A stretch of 64,000 bases of DNA, from positions 62,001 through 126,000 of the forward strand of contig NZ_AWZT01000007.1 of NCBI RefSeq assembly GCF_000472525.1. Direction: 5' to 3'. The notes beneath the pieces were generated by a model. It was given only the letters and a program-made list of their open reading frames with translations. It did not search any database and was not told the DNA's origin. Position 1 is the first letter of the stretch, and every line of letters starts with the position of its first letter. This DNA is from Paraburkholderia dilworthii (lineage in GTDB: Bacteria; Pseudomonadota; Gammaproteobacteria; Burkholderiales; Burkholderiaceae). The position numbers and the translations under genes were made by a program. Below are positions 28,649-38,054 of the stretch, in pieces.

Positions 28649-29685
28649 CAGCGTTCCAGTTGTTCGAATTGGATGCGGGGATCGACCCACACATAGCAAA
28701 GATCGGAAATCAGCTTCGTCGCCAGACCGATCAACGTGAACAGATACAGCGTGCCGAGCACGACCGGATAATCGCGACGCACGACCGACTCATACGACAG
28801 CAAGCCGAGACCGTCGAGAGAAAAAAGCGTCTCTATCAGCAGGCTGCCTGTAAAAAAAGCACCGATAAACGCAGCAGGAAAGCCAACGATCAGCGGCAAC
28901 ATTGCGTTGCGAAACACATGCTTCCACAGCACGCGTTTTTCCGAGAGACCCTTCGCCCGTGCGGTCAGCACGTATTGCTTGCGAATCTCGTCCAGAAACG
29001 CATTCTTCGTGAGCATCGTGATTACCGCAAAACTGCCGACCACCGAAGCTGTGATCGGCAGCGCGATATGCCACAAGTAATCGAGAATCTTGCCCACGAC
29101 GCTCAGTTGCGCCCAGTTATCCGACGTGAGATTGCGCAACGGAAACAGCTGCAGAAATGTACCGCCGCCGAACAGCACGAGCAGCAGCACGCCGAGCACG
29201 AAACCCGGAATCGCGTAACCGATCAGCACCAGGAGGCTCGTCGCGATGTCGAAGCGCGAGCCGTTGCGCACCGCTTTCGCAATGCCGAGCGGCACCGAAA
29301 TCAGATACGTGAGAAAGAACGTCCATAAGCCGATGCTGATCGACACCGGCAGCTTCGACACGATCAGCGACCACACGCTCTGATGGCGGAAATAGCTCTG
29401 CCCGAGGTCGAATGTCGAAAAGCGCTTGAGCATCAACACGTAGCGCTCGAACGGCGGCTTATCGAAACCGTATAGCGCTTTCAGTTGCGCGACCTGCTGC
29501 GCATCGACGCCGTTATGCGCGCGCAAACCGAACGGCACCGCGCCCTCGGCACCCTTGCGCAATTCGTGTTGCATCTGCTCGACCGGACCGCCGGGTACGA
29601 ACTGGATCACGACGAACGTGAGCGTCAAAACACCGAGCAGCGTGGGGATCATCAGCAGCAGGCGTTTGAGTATGTAGCTCCACAT
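28648..29685 (-). CDS. yejB: Peptide ABC transporter permease (YejB-type)
   Basis: A 345-residue inner-membrane permease of the DppB/OppB family. It starts MWSYILKRLLLMIPTLLGVL, has the EAA loop TARAKGLSEKRVLWKHVFRN, and ends in DPRIQFEQ, the usual C-terminus. It pairs with YejE to form the channel. It follows yejA after 75 bases and overlaps yejE. Confidence 0.93.
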   Translation of the reverse strand: MWSYILKRLLLMIPTLLGVLTLTFVVIQFVPGGPVEQMQHELRKGAEGAVPFGLRAHNGVDAQQVAQLKALYGFDKPPFERYVLMLKRFSTFDLGQSYFRHQSVWSLIVSKLPVSISIGLWTFFLTYLISVPLGIAKAVRNGSRFDIATSLLVLIGYAIPGFVLGVLLLVLFGGGTFLQLFPLRNLTSDNWAQLSVVGKILDYLWHIALPITASVVGSFAVITMLTKNAFLDEIRKQYVLTARAKGLSEKRVLWKHVFRNAMLPLIVGFPAAFIGAFFTGSLLIETLFSLDGLGLLSYESVVRRDYPVVLGTLYLFTLIGLATKLISDLCYVWVDPRIQFEQLER

Positions 29686-29760
29686 GGCGGGCGTTTCCGT
29701 TGCAAGGGCGAGGTATGAATAGCAATAGCGGGACCGTTGTGACCAGATCAGCCGACGGCA

Positions 29761-31713
29761 TTACTGCGCCTGCGTTCCTGCTTGCGGCTGCGCGAACCAC
29801 CACGTCGATGTAATCCAGCCTTCGGCTCCATAGTACAGGGGCAGCGTCGACGGCCACGCAAGCCCACGCTTGAACGCCACGCGATGCGTCGCGCTGTACC
29901 AGTGCGGCACGACGTAGTAGCCATGCATCAACACGCGATCGAGCGCATGCGTCGCATCGAGCAGTTGCTCGCGCGTCTGCGCTTGCACGAGCGCGCGCAG
30001 GATGGCATCGACTGCGGGCGACTTCAGTCCGATCATGTTGTCGGAACCGTTCGTGTCCGCCGCCTTGCTGCCGAAGCGCTCGATCTGCTCGGAGCCGGGC
30101 ACCTGCACATCGGGCATGCGGATCGTCGTGGTGTCGAAATCGAATGCATCGAGCCGCTTCTGGTAGACCGCAAAATCGGCTACGCGAAATGTCGCTGTGA
30201 TGCCGAGCTTTTTCAGGTTCCGAATGAACGTTGCGACGATCGGCTCCATTTGAGCGGCCGATCCCGAGTCGTCGAGTATCTCGAACTGGAACGGCTCGCC
30301 GTTTGCGTTGCGCAGCGCGCCGTCGCGATACGTCCATCCGGCCTGCTGCAACAACGCGCGTGCTTGCAGCAGATTCGCGCGTAGCGAGCCGGGTGGATCG
30401 GTGTCAGGCTGCTTCGGCGGCGGCCCGAAAACCGCGGGATCGAGCTTCGCGCGCCACGGTTCGAGCAGCGCGAGTTCACCTGGCGAGGGCAGTCCCTTGG
30501 CCTGCAGGTCGGTGTTGGCAAAGAAACTGTCGATACGTGTGTACTGATTGAAGAACAACTGCCGGTTCAGCCATTGGAAGTCGAGCGCGAGATCGAACGC
30601 CCGGCGCACGCGCACGTCCTGAAACAGCGGCCGCCGCGTGTTAAGCATGAAGCCCTGCATGCCGGTTCCGTTGTGTTGCGGGAAGACCTTTTTAATCAGC
30701 TCGCCGCTGTCGAACCTCTTGCCGACGTCGCGTCGGACCCAGTTTCGCGCGACGTACTCCACGAGCGCATCGTACTCGCCCGCCTTGAACGCCTCCAGCC
30801 GCGCGACGCTATCGGAATACAGCTTGTAGACGATGCGATCGAAGTTGTACGTGCCGACACGCACCGGCAGCGCCGCGCCCCAATAGTCCGGGTTGCGCCG
30901 AAATGTGATCGTGCGCCCGTTGTCGTAGCGTTCGATCAGATACGGGCCGCTGCCGATCGGTTTCTCGAACGCCAACTGATCGAATGGAATATGGCTGCCG
31001 TCCGGCCTCATCCCCCACTTGCGCGAGAAGACCGGCATGCCGCCCGCGAGCAACGGCAGCTCGCGATTGCGCTGCTGAAACTCGAACCGTACGGTGTGAG
31101 GATCGACAACCACCGCGCGCATGATCTGGCCGAAGATCGACATGAATTGCGGCGCGGCTTGCGGGCTCTTTAACGTGTCGAGCGAATATTTGACGTCGTC
31201 CGCGGTGACAGCGTCGCCGTTCGAAAAACGCGCGCGCGGGTTGATATGGAATGTGGTCGACAGGCCGTCCGACGCGACCTTGATGTCGTCGGCGAGCAGT
31301 CCATACGCGGATGCCACTTCGTCGCTGCTGCCGGTCGTCAGGCTCTCGAACAGCAGATCGACCCCGGGCGCGGTGTTGCCGCGCAAGGTGAACGGATTGA
31401 ATTTGTCGAAGCTCGTAAGGCGGCTCGGATTGGCCAACACGAGCGTGCCGCCCTTCGGCGCATCCGGATTGACGTAGTCGAAGTGCTTGAAGTCGGCAGG
31501 ATATTTCGGCTTGCCGTACTGCCCGATCGCATATACCGCGTGAGCTTGCGGCGCGGCGAACAAACCGGCGACGGCCAGCGCGCCGCACAGCATCGCAACG
31601 CGGGCATTACGCCATGAACGCGAGACAACCGTGACATCGACACGCGAGGGCCTCGACATTGCGCTGCATCGAAGTGCATGAGGCGATGGAACCCGTCGCG
31701 AGCCTGTTGTCAT
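29761..31713 (-). CDS. yejA: Periplasmic peptide-binding protein (YejA-type, SBP family 5)
   Basis: A 650-residue extracellular solute-binding protein. A long N-region precedes the hydrophobic core VAMLCGALAVAGLFA and a signal-peptidase site after AHA (residue 59). The mature protein starts VYAIGQYGKPKYPADFKHFDYVNP, typical of YejA, and the family 5 motif region DLLFESLTTGS is present. AAGG lies six bases before the ATG at 31713; a later ATG at 31659 is possible but has no ribosome binding site. It is the first gene of the operon and would recruit peptides for YejBEF. Confidence 0.93.
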   Translation of the reverse strand: MTTGSRRVPSPHALRCSAMSRPSRVDVTVVSRSWRNARVAMLCGALAVAGLFAAPQAHAVYAIGQYGKPKYPADFKHFDYVNPDAPKGGTLVLANPSRLTSFDKFNPFTLRGNTAPGVDLLFESLTTGSSDEVASAYGLLADDIKVASDGLSTTFHINPRARFSNGDAVTADDVKYSLDTLKSPQAAPQFMSIFGQIMRAVVVDPHTVRFEFQQRNRELPLLAGGMPVFSRKWGMRPDGSHIPFDQLAFEKPIGSGPYLIERYDNGRTITFRRNPDYWGAALPVRVGTYNFDRIVYKLYSDSVARLEAFKAGEYDALVEYVARNWVRRDVGKRFDSGELIKKVFPQHNGTGMQGFMLNTRRPLFQDVRVRRAFDLALDFQWLNRQLFFNQYTRIDSFFANTDLQAKGLPSPGELALLEPWRAKLDPAVFGPPPKQPDTDPPGSLRANLLQARALLQQAGWTYRDGALRNANGEPFQFEILDDSGSAAQMEPIVATFIRNLKKLGITATFRVADFAVYQKRLDAFDFDTTTIRMPDVQVPGSEQIERFGSKAADTNGSDNMIGLKSPAVDAILRALVQAQTREQLLDATHALDRVLMHGYYVVPHWYSATHRVAFKRGLAWPSTLPLYYGAEGWITSTWWFAQPQAGTQAQ

Positions 31714-32015
31714 AAGCGCCTTGGTGATCGTTCAGTGGGCAATTGCGTTGTGACGAATTCTACCCAATAAACCCTCGCAAACCGTAGCTTCGCTCGGCCT
31801 CGTGGAGGACAGGCGCCCGATATCCGACAAGCCGCAACGAGCCTGTCAAAGACCTCGCGCGAAGCGAGCGTGCGTAATCTCGATGCGTCGCTCGGCGCTC
31901 AGTACTTGCGCGCGGATGACATCTTCCGAGGATCTCATCGAGCGGTACGCGAAACCATGAAAAAAACCGCCCATTGGGGCGGTTCTTATCGTCACTAGCA
32001 ATTCGTCGGCAGCGT
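31714..32015. other. Upstream region of the yej operon
   Basis: About 300 bases with no supportable gene. It should hold the yejA promoter and, at its far end, the terminator of the small exported protein gene (31961-31984). A short dyad GCGCGAAGCGAGC sits near 31857. Confidence 0.4.
31961..31984 (-). terminator. Rho-independent terminator
   Basis: AACCGCCC and GGGCGGTT pair over a four-base loop. On the minus strand the stem is followed by a T-run (complement of AAAAAA). It ends the transcript of the small exported protein gene. Confidence 0.82.
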
Positions 32016-32363
32016 TCAATGCCAGCCGCGACCGTGATCGTAGTGATCGCGACCGTAGTTATAACGCCCCGAAGGATGATGGCGATACCAGTCGTCGCGC
32101 GCCCAGTAGCGGCGACCGTCCCAGTAACGGTCGCCGTGCCAGCCGATCACGATGGCGGGACCACCGTAGTACACGGGCGCGGGCTGGTATACGACAGGCG
32201 GCGGAGGCGGCGGGGGCGGCGCATAGACCGGAGCTGGCGCGACGTAGACCGGCGCGGGAATGCCTATGTTGACCCCGATGTTGAGCCCGCCGGCCATAGC
32301 GGCACTCGACGCACCCAACGCGATAACCCCGATCAATAGCGGAACAAAACGAGCGGACTTCAT
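32016..32363 (-). CDS. Small exported Pro/Tyr-rich protein
   Basis: A 115-residue protein with a signal peptide cleaved near AMA-GG (residue 24). A short Gly/Ile/Asn segment and a run of eight prolines flanked by VYAP and VVYQP follow. The C-terminal half is rich in Tyr, Trp, Arg and His (RYWDGRRYWARDDWYRHH). This layout is common among small envelope proteins of Burkholderia of the YXWGXW-like kind, with unknown function. ATG is preceded by AAGGGTGATCC. It is monocistronic with its own terminator. Confidence 0.8.
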   Translation of the reverse strand: MKSARFVPLLIGVIALGASSAAMAGGLNIGVNIGIPAPVYVAPAPVYAPPPPPPPPVVYQPAPVYYGGPAIVIGWHGDRYWDGRRYWARDDWYRHHPSGRYNYGRDHYDHGRGWH

Positions 32364-32912
32364 GGATCACCCTTTGGAAGAATGTGTTGTTGGCGGAAAT
32401 ATAACGCAAGGTCGCAGGCCGCGTATTTCAACTTTGTAATAACTGATGCATAAAATCGCAGCGAGTGCGGGAGGTTACGTCCCGTTACATTCGCGAGCGA
32501 TTCGGGCGAAAAAAACGGCGGGCTTAGACGGCGAGGAGAGACTCTTTAACCTTCGCGGACAGCTCGACGGGCTGATCAATTACATAGGATGACGAATGAT
32601 CGACGTGCCAGATTGACGTGCCAATCGCAGGGAATACCCATAGAACGGAGTTACTCGCCGTATGTCGCCGCGTGCGCCCCACGACACTGCTTTCGCACAT
32701 CACAAGTCCGACCGAGAATGAACATTACATGTTCGAAAGAACATTTATGCGAGAATTTCCGGAAAAGCAGTCATCAGACTTCCGCACCAATTTCAGTGCG
32801 ACAAAGTAGATTAACCCCTTTTTCCTCGCGCAGTTCGTTGAATAGCAATGGTTTTCCCTAGTATCAAACCGAACACGTAGTGATACGATGACTGACACTA
32901 AAGCCGGCTAAA
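32364..32912. other. Intergenic control region before the MFS-GH31-porin operon
   Basis: About 550 bases, lower in GC than the genes around. Two overlapping short frames (32589-32861 and 32618-32809) have no ribosome binding site or family resemblance and are not called. The stretch holds the three-half-site dyad at 32720-32744 and should contain the promoter of the MFS gene and that of the small exported protein. Confidence 0.45.
32720..32744 (+). promoter_or_regulatory. Operator-like array of three GAACAT half-sites
   Basis: GAACAT-TAC-ATGTTC-GAAA-GAACAT: three copies of one six-base half-site in alternating orientation, giving two overlapping inverted repeats. It lies about 170 bases before the MFS start. 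The cognate regulator is not identified; the site does not match the HutC-like dyad before gntR. Confidence 0.45.
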
Positions 32913-34265
32913 ATGTTCGAATTCGCGCATCGCCGCACGAGCGGCCAGCCGCCGGACATGCGGGCATGGAGACAGACTTTGAAGACAATCATTGGTTTGC
33001 GCTGGTGGATCATCGCCCTCGTATGTGCTGGGACGATCGTCAATTACCTGTCGCGCAACGCGCTCGGCGTGATGGCGCCCGAGTTGATGAAGCTGATGCA
33101 CATGAGTACGCAGCAGTACTCGTATGTCGTCGGCGCCTTCCAGGTGGGTTACACCGTGATGCAGCCGGTCTGCGGGCTCATCATCGATCTGATTGGTCTG
33201 CGCCTCGGCTTCGCGCTGTTTGCCTGTCTGTGGTCGCTAACCGGCGTGCTGCATGGCTTCGCCAGCGGCTGGTTCTCGCTCGCTGCGCTGCGCGGCTTGA
33301 TGGGCCTCACCGAAGCGGTCGCCATTCCGGCAGGCATGAAGGTCGTCGCCGAGTGGTTTCCGAATCGCGAGAAATCGGTCGCGGTGGGCTACTTCAACGC
33401 GGGCACGTCCCTCGGTTCGCTGCTCGCTCCCCCGCTGGTCGTGTACCTGTCGCTTCGCTATGGGTGGCAAAGCGCGTTCGCCGTGACCGGCGCGCTCGGC
33501 TTCGTGTGGGCCGCCGCCTGGTACGCGCTGTATCGTTCCCCGACCGAGCATGCGCGGATCGGCGACGCCGAGCGCAACACCATCGTCAGCGGACAAACGC
33601 CGCCCGCGCCACGGCGCAGCAGCATCCGCGAGGTGCTGCGCACGCGTCGTTTCTGGGCTATCGCGCAAGCGCGTTTCTTCGCGGAACCGGCATGGCAGAC
33701 ATTCAGTTTCTGGATTCCCCTTTATCTCGCGACGCAACGTCACATGGATCTGAAGCAGATCGCGCTGTTCGCGTGGCTGCCGTTTCTCGCAGCGGATCTG
33801 GGCGGGCTCTTCGGCGGCTACCTGTCGCCCTTCCTGATGAAGCATCTGCGCGTGCCGCTCGTCTGGTCGCGTATCGCGGGCGTCGCGCTCGGCGCGCTAA
33901 TGATGCTCGGACCCGCATGCATCGGTCTCGTCGCTTCACCGTATGAAGCCATCGCGCTCTTCTGCGTGGGCGGCTTCGCGCATCAGATGATCTCGGCGCT
34001 CGTCAACACGCTCGCCGCCGACGTATTCGATCCAAGTGAAGTCGGCACCGTCGCGGGCTTTGCGGGCATGGCCGCGTGGATCGGCGGCCTCGGCTTTTCG
34101 CTGCTGGTGGGCGCGCTCGCGGACACCATCGGCTACACACCGCTCTTCGGTGCGCTCGGCGCCTTCGACATCATCGGCGCAACGCTGCTGATCATCCTGA
34201 TGCGCGGCGTTTCGCGCGACGCACGTCCGCGCGAGGCCGACGCGGCTTCGAATGCGACAGTGTGA
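32913..34265 (+). CDS. MFS transporter, anion:cation symporter (ACS) type
   Basis: A 450-residue permease with about 12 transmembrane segments. GLRWWIIALVCAGTIVNYLSRN and the loop GLMGLTEAVAIPAGMKVVAEWFPNREKSVAVGYFNAGTS resemble the ACS family (hexuronate, galactonate and glucarate transporters), which move organic anions with protons. The start is uncertain: ATGs at 32913 and 32958 both lack a clear Shine-Dalgarno. It is followed after 18 bases by the GH31 gene, so the imported compound is probably the glycosidase substrate or product. Confidence 0.88.
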   Translation: MFEFAHRRTSGQPPDMRAWRQTLKTIIGLRWWIIALVCAGTIVNYLSRNALGVMAPELMKLMHMSTQQYSYVVGAFQVGYTVMQPVCGLIIDLIGLRLGFALFACLWSLTGVLHGFASGWFSLAALRGLMGLTEAVAIPAGMKVVAEWFPNREKSVAVGYFNAGTSLGSLLAPPLVVYLSLRYGWQSAFAVTGALGFVWAAAWYALYRSPTEHARIGDAERNTIVSGQTPPAPRRSSIREVLRTRRFWAIAQARFFAEPAWQTFSFWIPLYLATQRHMDLKQIALFAWLPFLAADLGGLFGGYLSPFLMKHLRVPLVWSRIAGVALGALMMLGPACIGLVASPYEAIALFCVGGFAHQMISALVNTLAADVFDPSEVGTVAGFAGMAAWIGGLGFSLLVGALADTIGYTPLFGALGAFDIIGATLLIILMRGVSRDARPREADAASNATV

Positions 34266-34283
34266 TTTCATCGAGAACCCATC

Positions 34284-36707
34284 ATGCGTTCAATCACGAA
34301 CCTCAAGCGCCCGCCGCGCTTTGCGCTGGCGTCTCACGCCGGCCATCACATCGTTCTGGAAGCCGCGGAAAATTGCCGGATCGAACTCTTTGTCCTCGCC
34401 GAAGACATCATCCGTGTGCTGGTGCTGCCCGACGGTGAACTGCATGGGCCACGCACATGGGCCATCGCGCCAGGCCTCGAGGACGTCCCGCTCGAAGGCC
34501 GCGAGCGCCGCGATACGAGCGGCTTCGCACCGCCGCCCTTCGACGTGTCGAACGACGGCGTGCAACTCATCGTGCAAACGGCGTGCATCCGTTTGAGCGT
34601 GACGCTCGACGGCGGATTCTGCGCGTGGGACATCCTGCGCGGCGCCGAATGGCATCGCGTGATGAACGACCGCAAAACGCAGTCGTACAACTTCGGCTGG
34701 TGGGACGAGCGCGTGTATCACTACATCGAGCGTCGTAAAGACGAGATGTATGTCGGCCTCGGCGAACGCGCTGGTTCACTCGATCGCGCGGACCAGTCGT
34801 ACGAGATGCGCAACATCGACGCGATGGGCTACAACGCGCGCACTACCGATCCGCTCTACAAGCACATACCGTTTTACGTGACGTGGCAGCCGCAAACGTC
34901 GACAGGCTTCGGGCTCTTTTACGACACACTCGCGGATTGCCGCTTCGACCTGGGCCGCGAGCTCGATAACTATCACGGCCACTATCGCCATTTCATCGCG
35001 GAGCATGGCGACCTCGACTATTACTTCATCGCGTCGGCGGACACGCCCTTGCACGCGGTACGCCGCTTTACGTGGCTTACCGGGCGTCCCGCATGGATGC
35101 CCAGATGGGGACTCGGCTACTCCGGTTCGACGATGAGTTACACCGACGCGCCGGATGCGCAGCAACGCATGAGCGAATTCATTGAACGATGCGGCGAGCA
35201 CGACGTGTTGTGCGATTCGTTTCATCTGTCGTCGGGCTATACATCGATCGGTGAGAAACGCTACGTCTTCAACTGGAATCACGAGAAGTTTCCGGACATC
35301 GACGGCTTCGTGAACGGCTACCTTCAACATGGCGTGCGCCTGTGCGCGAACATCAAGCCGTGCCTGCTGCAAGACCACCCCGCGTTCGAAGAGGCTGCAA
35401 ACGCGGGGCTGCTGATTGCATCGAGCAACGGCGAGCCCGCCTGGGTGCAGTTCTGGGACGAGGTCGGCGCTTATCTCGACTTCACCAATCCCGCCACGGT
35501 CGACTGGTGGAAGTCACGCGTGAAAGATAGCCTGCTGATACACGGCATAGCCGCGACCTGGAACGACAACAATGAGTTCGAGGTCTGGGCTCGCGATGCG
35601 ATCGCGCGCGGTTTTGGCAAGCCCTATCCAGCCCACCAGGCGAAGGTTCTGCAAACCCAGTTGATGATGCGTGCCTCGCGCGATGCGCAACGCGAATTCA
35701 CGCCTGAACGCCGGCCATTTCTCGTGTCGCGTTCGGGCGGCGTGGGCATGCATCGCTATGTGCAGACCTGGTCGGGCGATAACTACACGTCGTGGGAAAC
35801 CCTGCGCTTCAATCTCAAAATGGGCCTCGGTCTCGCCATGTCCGGCGTGTCGAACAGCGGTCATGACATCGGCGGATTCTCGGGTCCCGCGCCCGGTCCG
35901 GAACTCTTCGCACGATGGGTCGCTTTCGGCATCTTCCTGCCGCGCTTCAGCATTCACTCCTGGAACGACGACGGCACCGTCAACGAACCGTGGATGTACC
36001 CCGAAGTCACGCAGCAGGTCGCCGCTCTGATCAAACTGCGCTACAGGCTGATTCCGTATCTTTACGAGTTGCTCTGGCAATCGCACAGCGCCTACGAACC
36101 CGTTGTGCGTCCCATGTTCGCAGAGTTCCCGCACGACGCGCGCTGCCTTGCCGACGGCGACGACATGATGCTCGGTTCGTCGATGCTGGTCGCGCCGGTG
36201 GTCGATGCGGGCCAATCGACGCGCGACGTCTATCTGCCCTCGGGAATGCGCTGGGTGTCGTACTGGAGCGGCGAATCGTTCGATGGCGGCCAGACAGTCA
36301 CGCTGCCCGCGCCATTCGATCAGCCCGTCATGTTGCTGCGTGAGGGCAGCGTGATTGCGCTCAACATCGCCGAACAACACTTTGGCCGCCCCGCTGACGA
36401 ACGCGCATTCATCGCTGTGCCATATGCGGGCGCTGGCACGGCGCACGGCGGCTCTATCGAGGACGACGGCGAAACGGAAGCCTGGCGCTCAGGTGCGCAA
36501 GGCCGCTGGAACCTGACGATCGCAAGCGACGCGAATGCGCTGCGCGTTGCGATCGAACGCGAAGGTGCGATGGCGGATGCGCTGAGCGAAATCCGCGTGT
36601 TCGTGCCGATGCACGAAACGCGCGCGGTCATCTGCGAACGTGGAGCGCTGCTGAACGACCACCGCGCCGATGGCTGGCGATGCCTGACTATTTCCATCGC
36701 GCCCTGA
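34284..36707 (+). CDS. GH31 family glycoside hydrolase (alpha-glucosidase-like)
   Basis: An 807-residue retaining glycosidase. It has an N-terminal beta-sandwich (about 1-250), a TIM barrel with nucleophile Asp428 in ATWNDNNEFE and acid/base Asp499 in QTWSGDNYTSW, and C-terminal beta-domains. The motifs HLSSGYTSIGEKRYVFNWN and WNDNNE place it in a bacterial branch that I associate with alpha-glucosidases of unusual linkage, not with maltase, alpha-xylosidase YicI or sulfoquinovosidase YihQ. There is no signal peptide, so it acts in the cytosol on an imported glycoside. It lies between the MFS gene and a porin gene in one operon. Confidence 0.88.
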   Translation: MRSITNLKRPPRFALASHAGHHIVLEAAENCRIELFVLAEDIIRVLVLPDGELHGPRTWAIAPGLEDVPLEGRERRDTSGFAPPPFDVSNDGVQLIVQTACIRLSVTLDGGFCAWDILRGAEWHRVMNDRKTQSYNFGWWDERVYHYIERRKDEMYVGLGERAGSLDRADQSYEMRNIDAMGYNARTTDPLYKHIPFYVTWQPQTSTGFGLFYDTLADCRFDLGRELDNYHGHYRHFIAEHGDLDYYFIASADTPLHAVRRFTWLTGRPAWMPRWGLGYSGSTMSYTDAPDAQQRMSEFIERCGEHDVLCDSFHLSSGYTSIGEKRYVFNWNHEKFPDIDGFVNGYLQHGVRLCANIKPCLLQDHPAFEEAANAGLLIASSNGEPAWVQFWDEVGAYLDFTNPATVDWWKSRVKDSLLIHGIAATWNDNNEFEVWARDAIARGFGKPYPAHQAKVLQTQLMMRASRDAQREFTPERRPFLVSRSGGVGMHRYVQTWSGDNYTSWETLRFNLKMGLGLAMSGVSNSGHDIGGFSGPAPGPELFARWVAFGIFLPRFSIHSWNDDGTVNEPWMYPEVTQQVAALIKLRYRLIPYLYELLWQSHSAYEPVVRPMFAEFPHDARCLADGDDMMLGSSMLVAPVVDAGQSTRDVYLPSGMRWVSYWSGESFDGGQTVTLPAPFDQPVMLLREGSVIALNIAEQHFGRPADERAFIAVPYAGAGTAHGGSIEDDGETEAWRSGAQGRWNLTIASDANALRVAIEREGAMADALSEIRVFVPMHETRAVICERGALLNDHRADGWRCLTISIAP

Positions 36708-36767
36708 ACGCACGCTATTGCGCTCAACAACACAACGCCGCACAACTAGATCGGAGACTTCCAAACC

Positions 36768-37955
36768 ATGAACTCATTGAAGCGCGCGCGCACCCGCGCG
36801 GTCGTCATGTCCTGCCTGCCGCTCGCGGGCGCGTTGCTATCCAGCGGCGCATCGGCGCAAAGCAGCGTCACGCTATACGGTGTCGTCGACAACGCGTTCA
36901 CCTATGTCAGCAATCAGCGCGGCCATGCGAACTTCTATATGAGTCAGGGGAATCTGCAGGCAAGCAAGTTCGGCCTGCTCGGCGCGGAAGATCTCGGCGG
37001 CGGCACCAAAGCAATTTTCCGGCTTGAAAGCGGTTTTAACTCGTTGACCGGCGCACAAAGCAGTTCGGGCTTTATTTTCAACCGGCAGGCGTATGTGGGG
37101 CTCAGCAACGACCGCTACGGAACGGTGACGCTCGGCCGCCAGTACACGCCCTACTTCCAGATGGTCGGCGCGCTCGGGCCGACAGGCGTACTGACGGGTG
37201 CAACCGGCGCGCATCCCGGCGACATCGACTCACTCGACACCACACTGCGATTAAATAATTCGGTAACCTATCTATCTCCGACACTCGCCGGTCTGCAATT
37301 CAGCGCGCAATACGGACTCGGCGGCGTGCCCGGCAGCGTCGCCAACGGCAGTCACTTCAGCGCGGCATTGCGCTACGATTACAAGCCGTTCGCCATCGCC
37401 GCGGGTTACGTGAAGCTGAAAGATATCGCGACGAGTGCGGCGCTCGGCACTTACGCAATCAACTCGCCGGTGAATAGCGGCTACGCGAGCGCACGCAGCG
37501 CACAACTCTTCGCGGCTGCGGCGCGCTATACCGCGCAGGATCTGATGATCGGCATCAACTACTCAAACGTGCAATATGCGCCGGGCCACGGCTCGCTGTT
37601 CGCAAACGAAGGCGTGTTCAACACATACGGCGTCATTTCGACCTACCGGATCACGCCTGCCGTGATTGTCGGCGCCGGCTACAGCTATACGCGAGCGAAC
37701 AAAGCGAACGGTGTCAGCGACCCGGCGCGCTATCACCAGATCTCGCTCGAACAGACCTACAGCCTGTCGACGCGCACCACGCTTTACGCGCTGGAGGCGT
37801 ATCAACTCGCGCGCGGCAAGACACTCGCCGCGGCGGGCAGCGGCGCCACGAGCATTATCGACGCTGTGGCCGTGGTCGGCGACTCGCAGAATGCGACGCC
37901 CTCTTCGGGGCCTTCGCAGTTCGTCGGCATGGTGGGACTGCGGCACGCGTTCTGA
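36768..37955 (+). CDS. Gram-negative porin (OmpC-like, Burkholderia type)
   Basis: A 395-residue outer-membrane beta-barrel. A signal peptide ends at ASA-QSS (residue 30). The mature N-terminus SSVTLYGVVDNAFTYVSN, the L3-like segment FNRQAYVGLSNDRYGTVTLGRQYTP and the C-terminal GMVGLRHAF with final Phe for BAM recognition are all typical. ATG follows GGAGACTTCCAAACC. It ends the MFS-GH31 transcription unit and probably admits the same substrate across the outer membrane. Confidence 0.93.
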   Translation: MNSLKRARTRAVVMSCLPLAGALLSSGASAQSSVTLYGVVDNAFTYVSNQRGHANFYMSQGNLQASKFGLLGAEDLGGGTKAIFRLESGFNSLTGAQSSSGFIFNRQAYVGLSNDRYGTVTLGRQYTPYFQMVGALGPTGVLTGATGAHPGDIDSLDTTLRLNNSVTYLSPTLAGLQFSAQYGLGGVPGSVANGSHFSAALRYDYKPFAIAAGYVKLKDIATSAALGTYAINSPVNSGYASARSAQLFAAAARYTAQDLMIGINYSNVQYAPGHGSLFANEGVFNTYGVISTYRITPAVIVGAGYSYTRANKANGVSDPARYHQISLEQTYSLSTRTTLYALEAYQLARGKTLAAAGSGATSIIDAVAVVGDSQNATPSSGPSQFVGMVGLRHAF

Positions 37956-38032
37956 CTAACTCCGCGACGAGAAATACATAGCAGAAAAACTTGGTTTGAA
38001 GCGAGGCGGTGTCTTACTAGACTGCACATCGT

Positions 38033-38046
38033 CTTGTCATAACAAG
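38033..38046 (+). promoter_or_regulatory. HutC-type operator candidate upstream of gntR
   Basis: CTTGTCATAACAAG, a dyad of CTTGT and ACAAG around CATA, lies eight bases before the GntR start. HutC-subfamily regulators are known to bind CTTGTATATACAAG-like sites, so autoregulation is likely. Confidence 0.5.
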
Positions 38047-38054
38047 TTTGAGCG

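Noticed and set aside
32589..32861. Short plus-strand ORFs before the MFS gene
   Set aside because: No ribosome binding site and no family resemblance; the DNA carries operator-like dyads instead.
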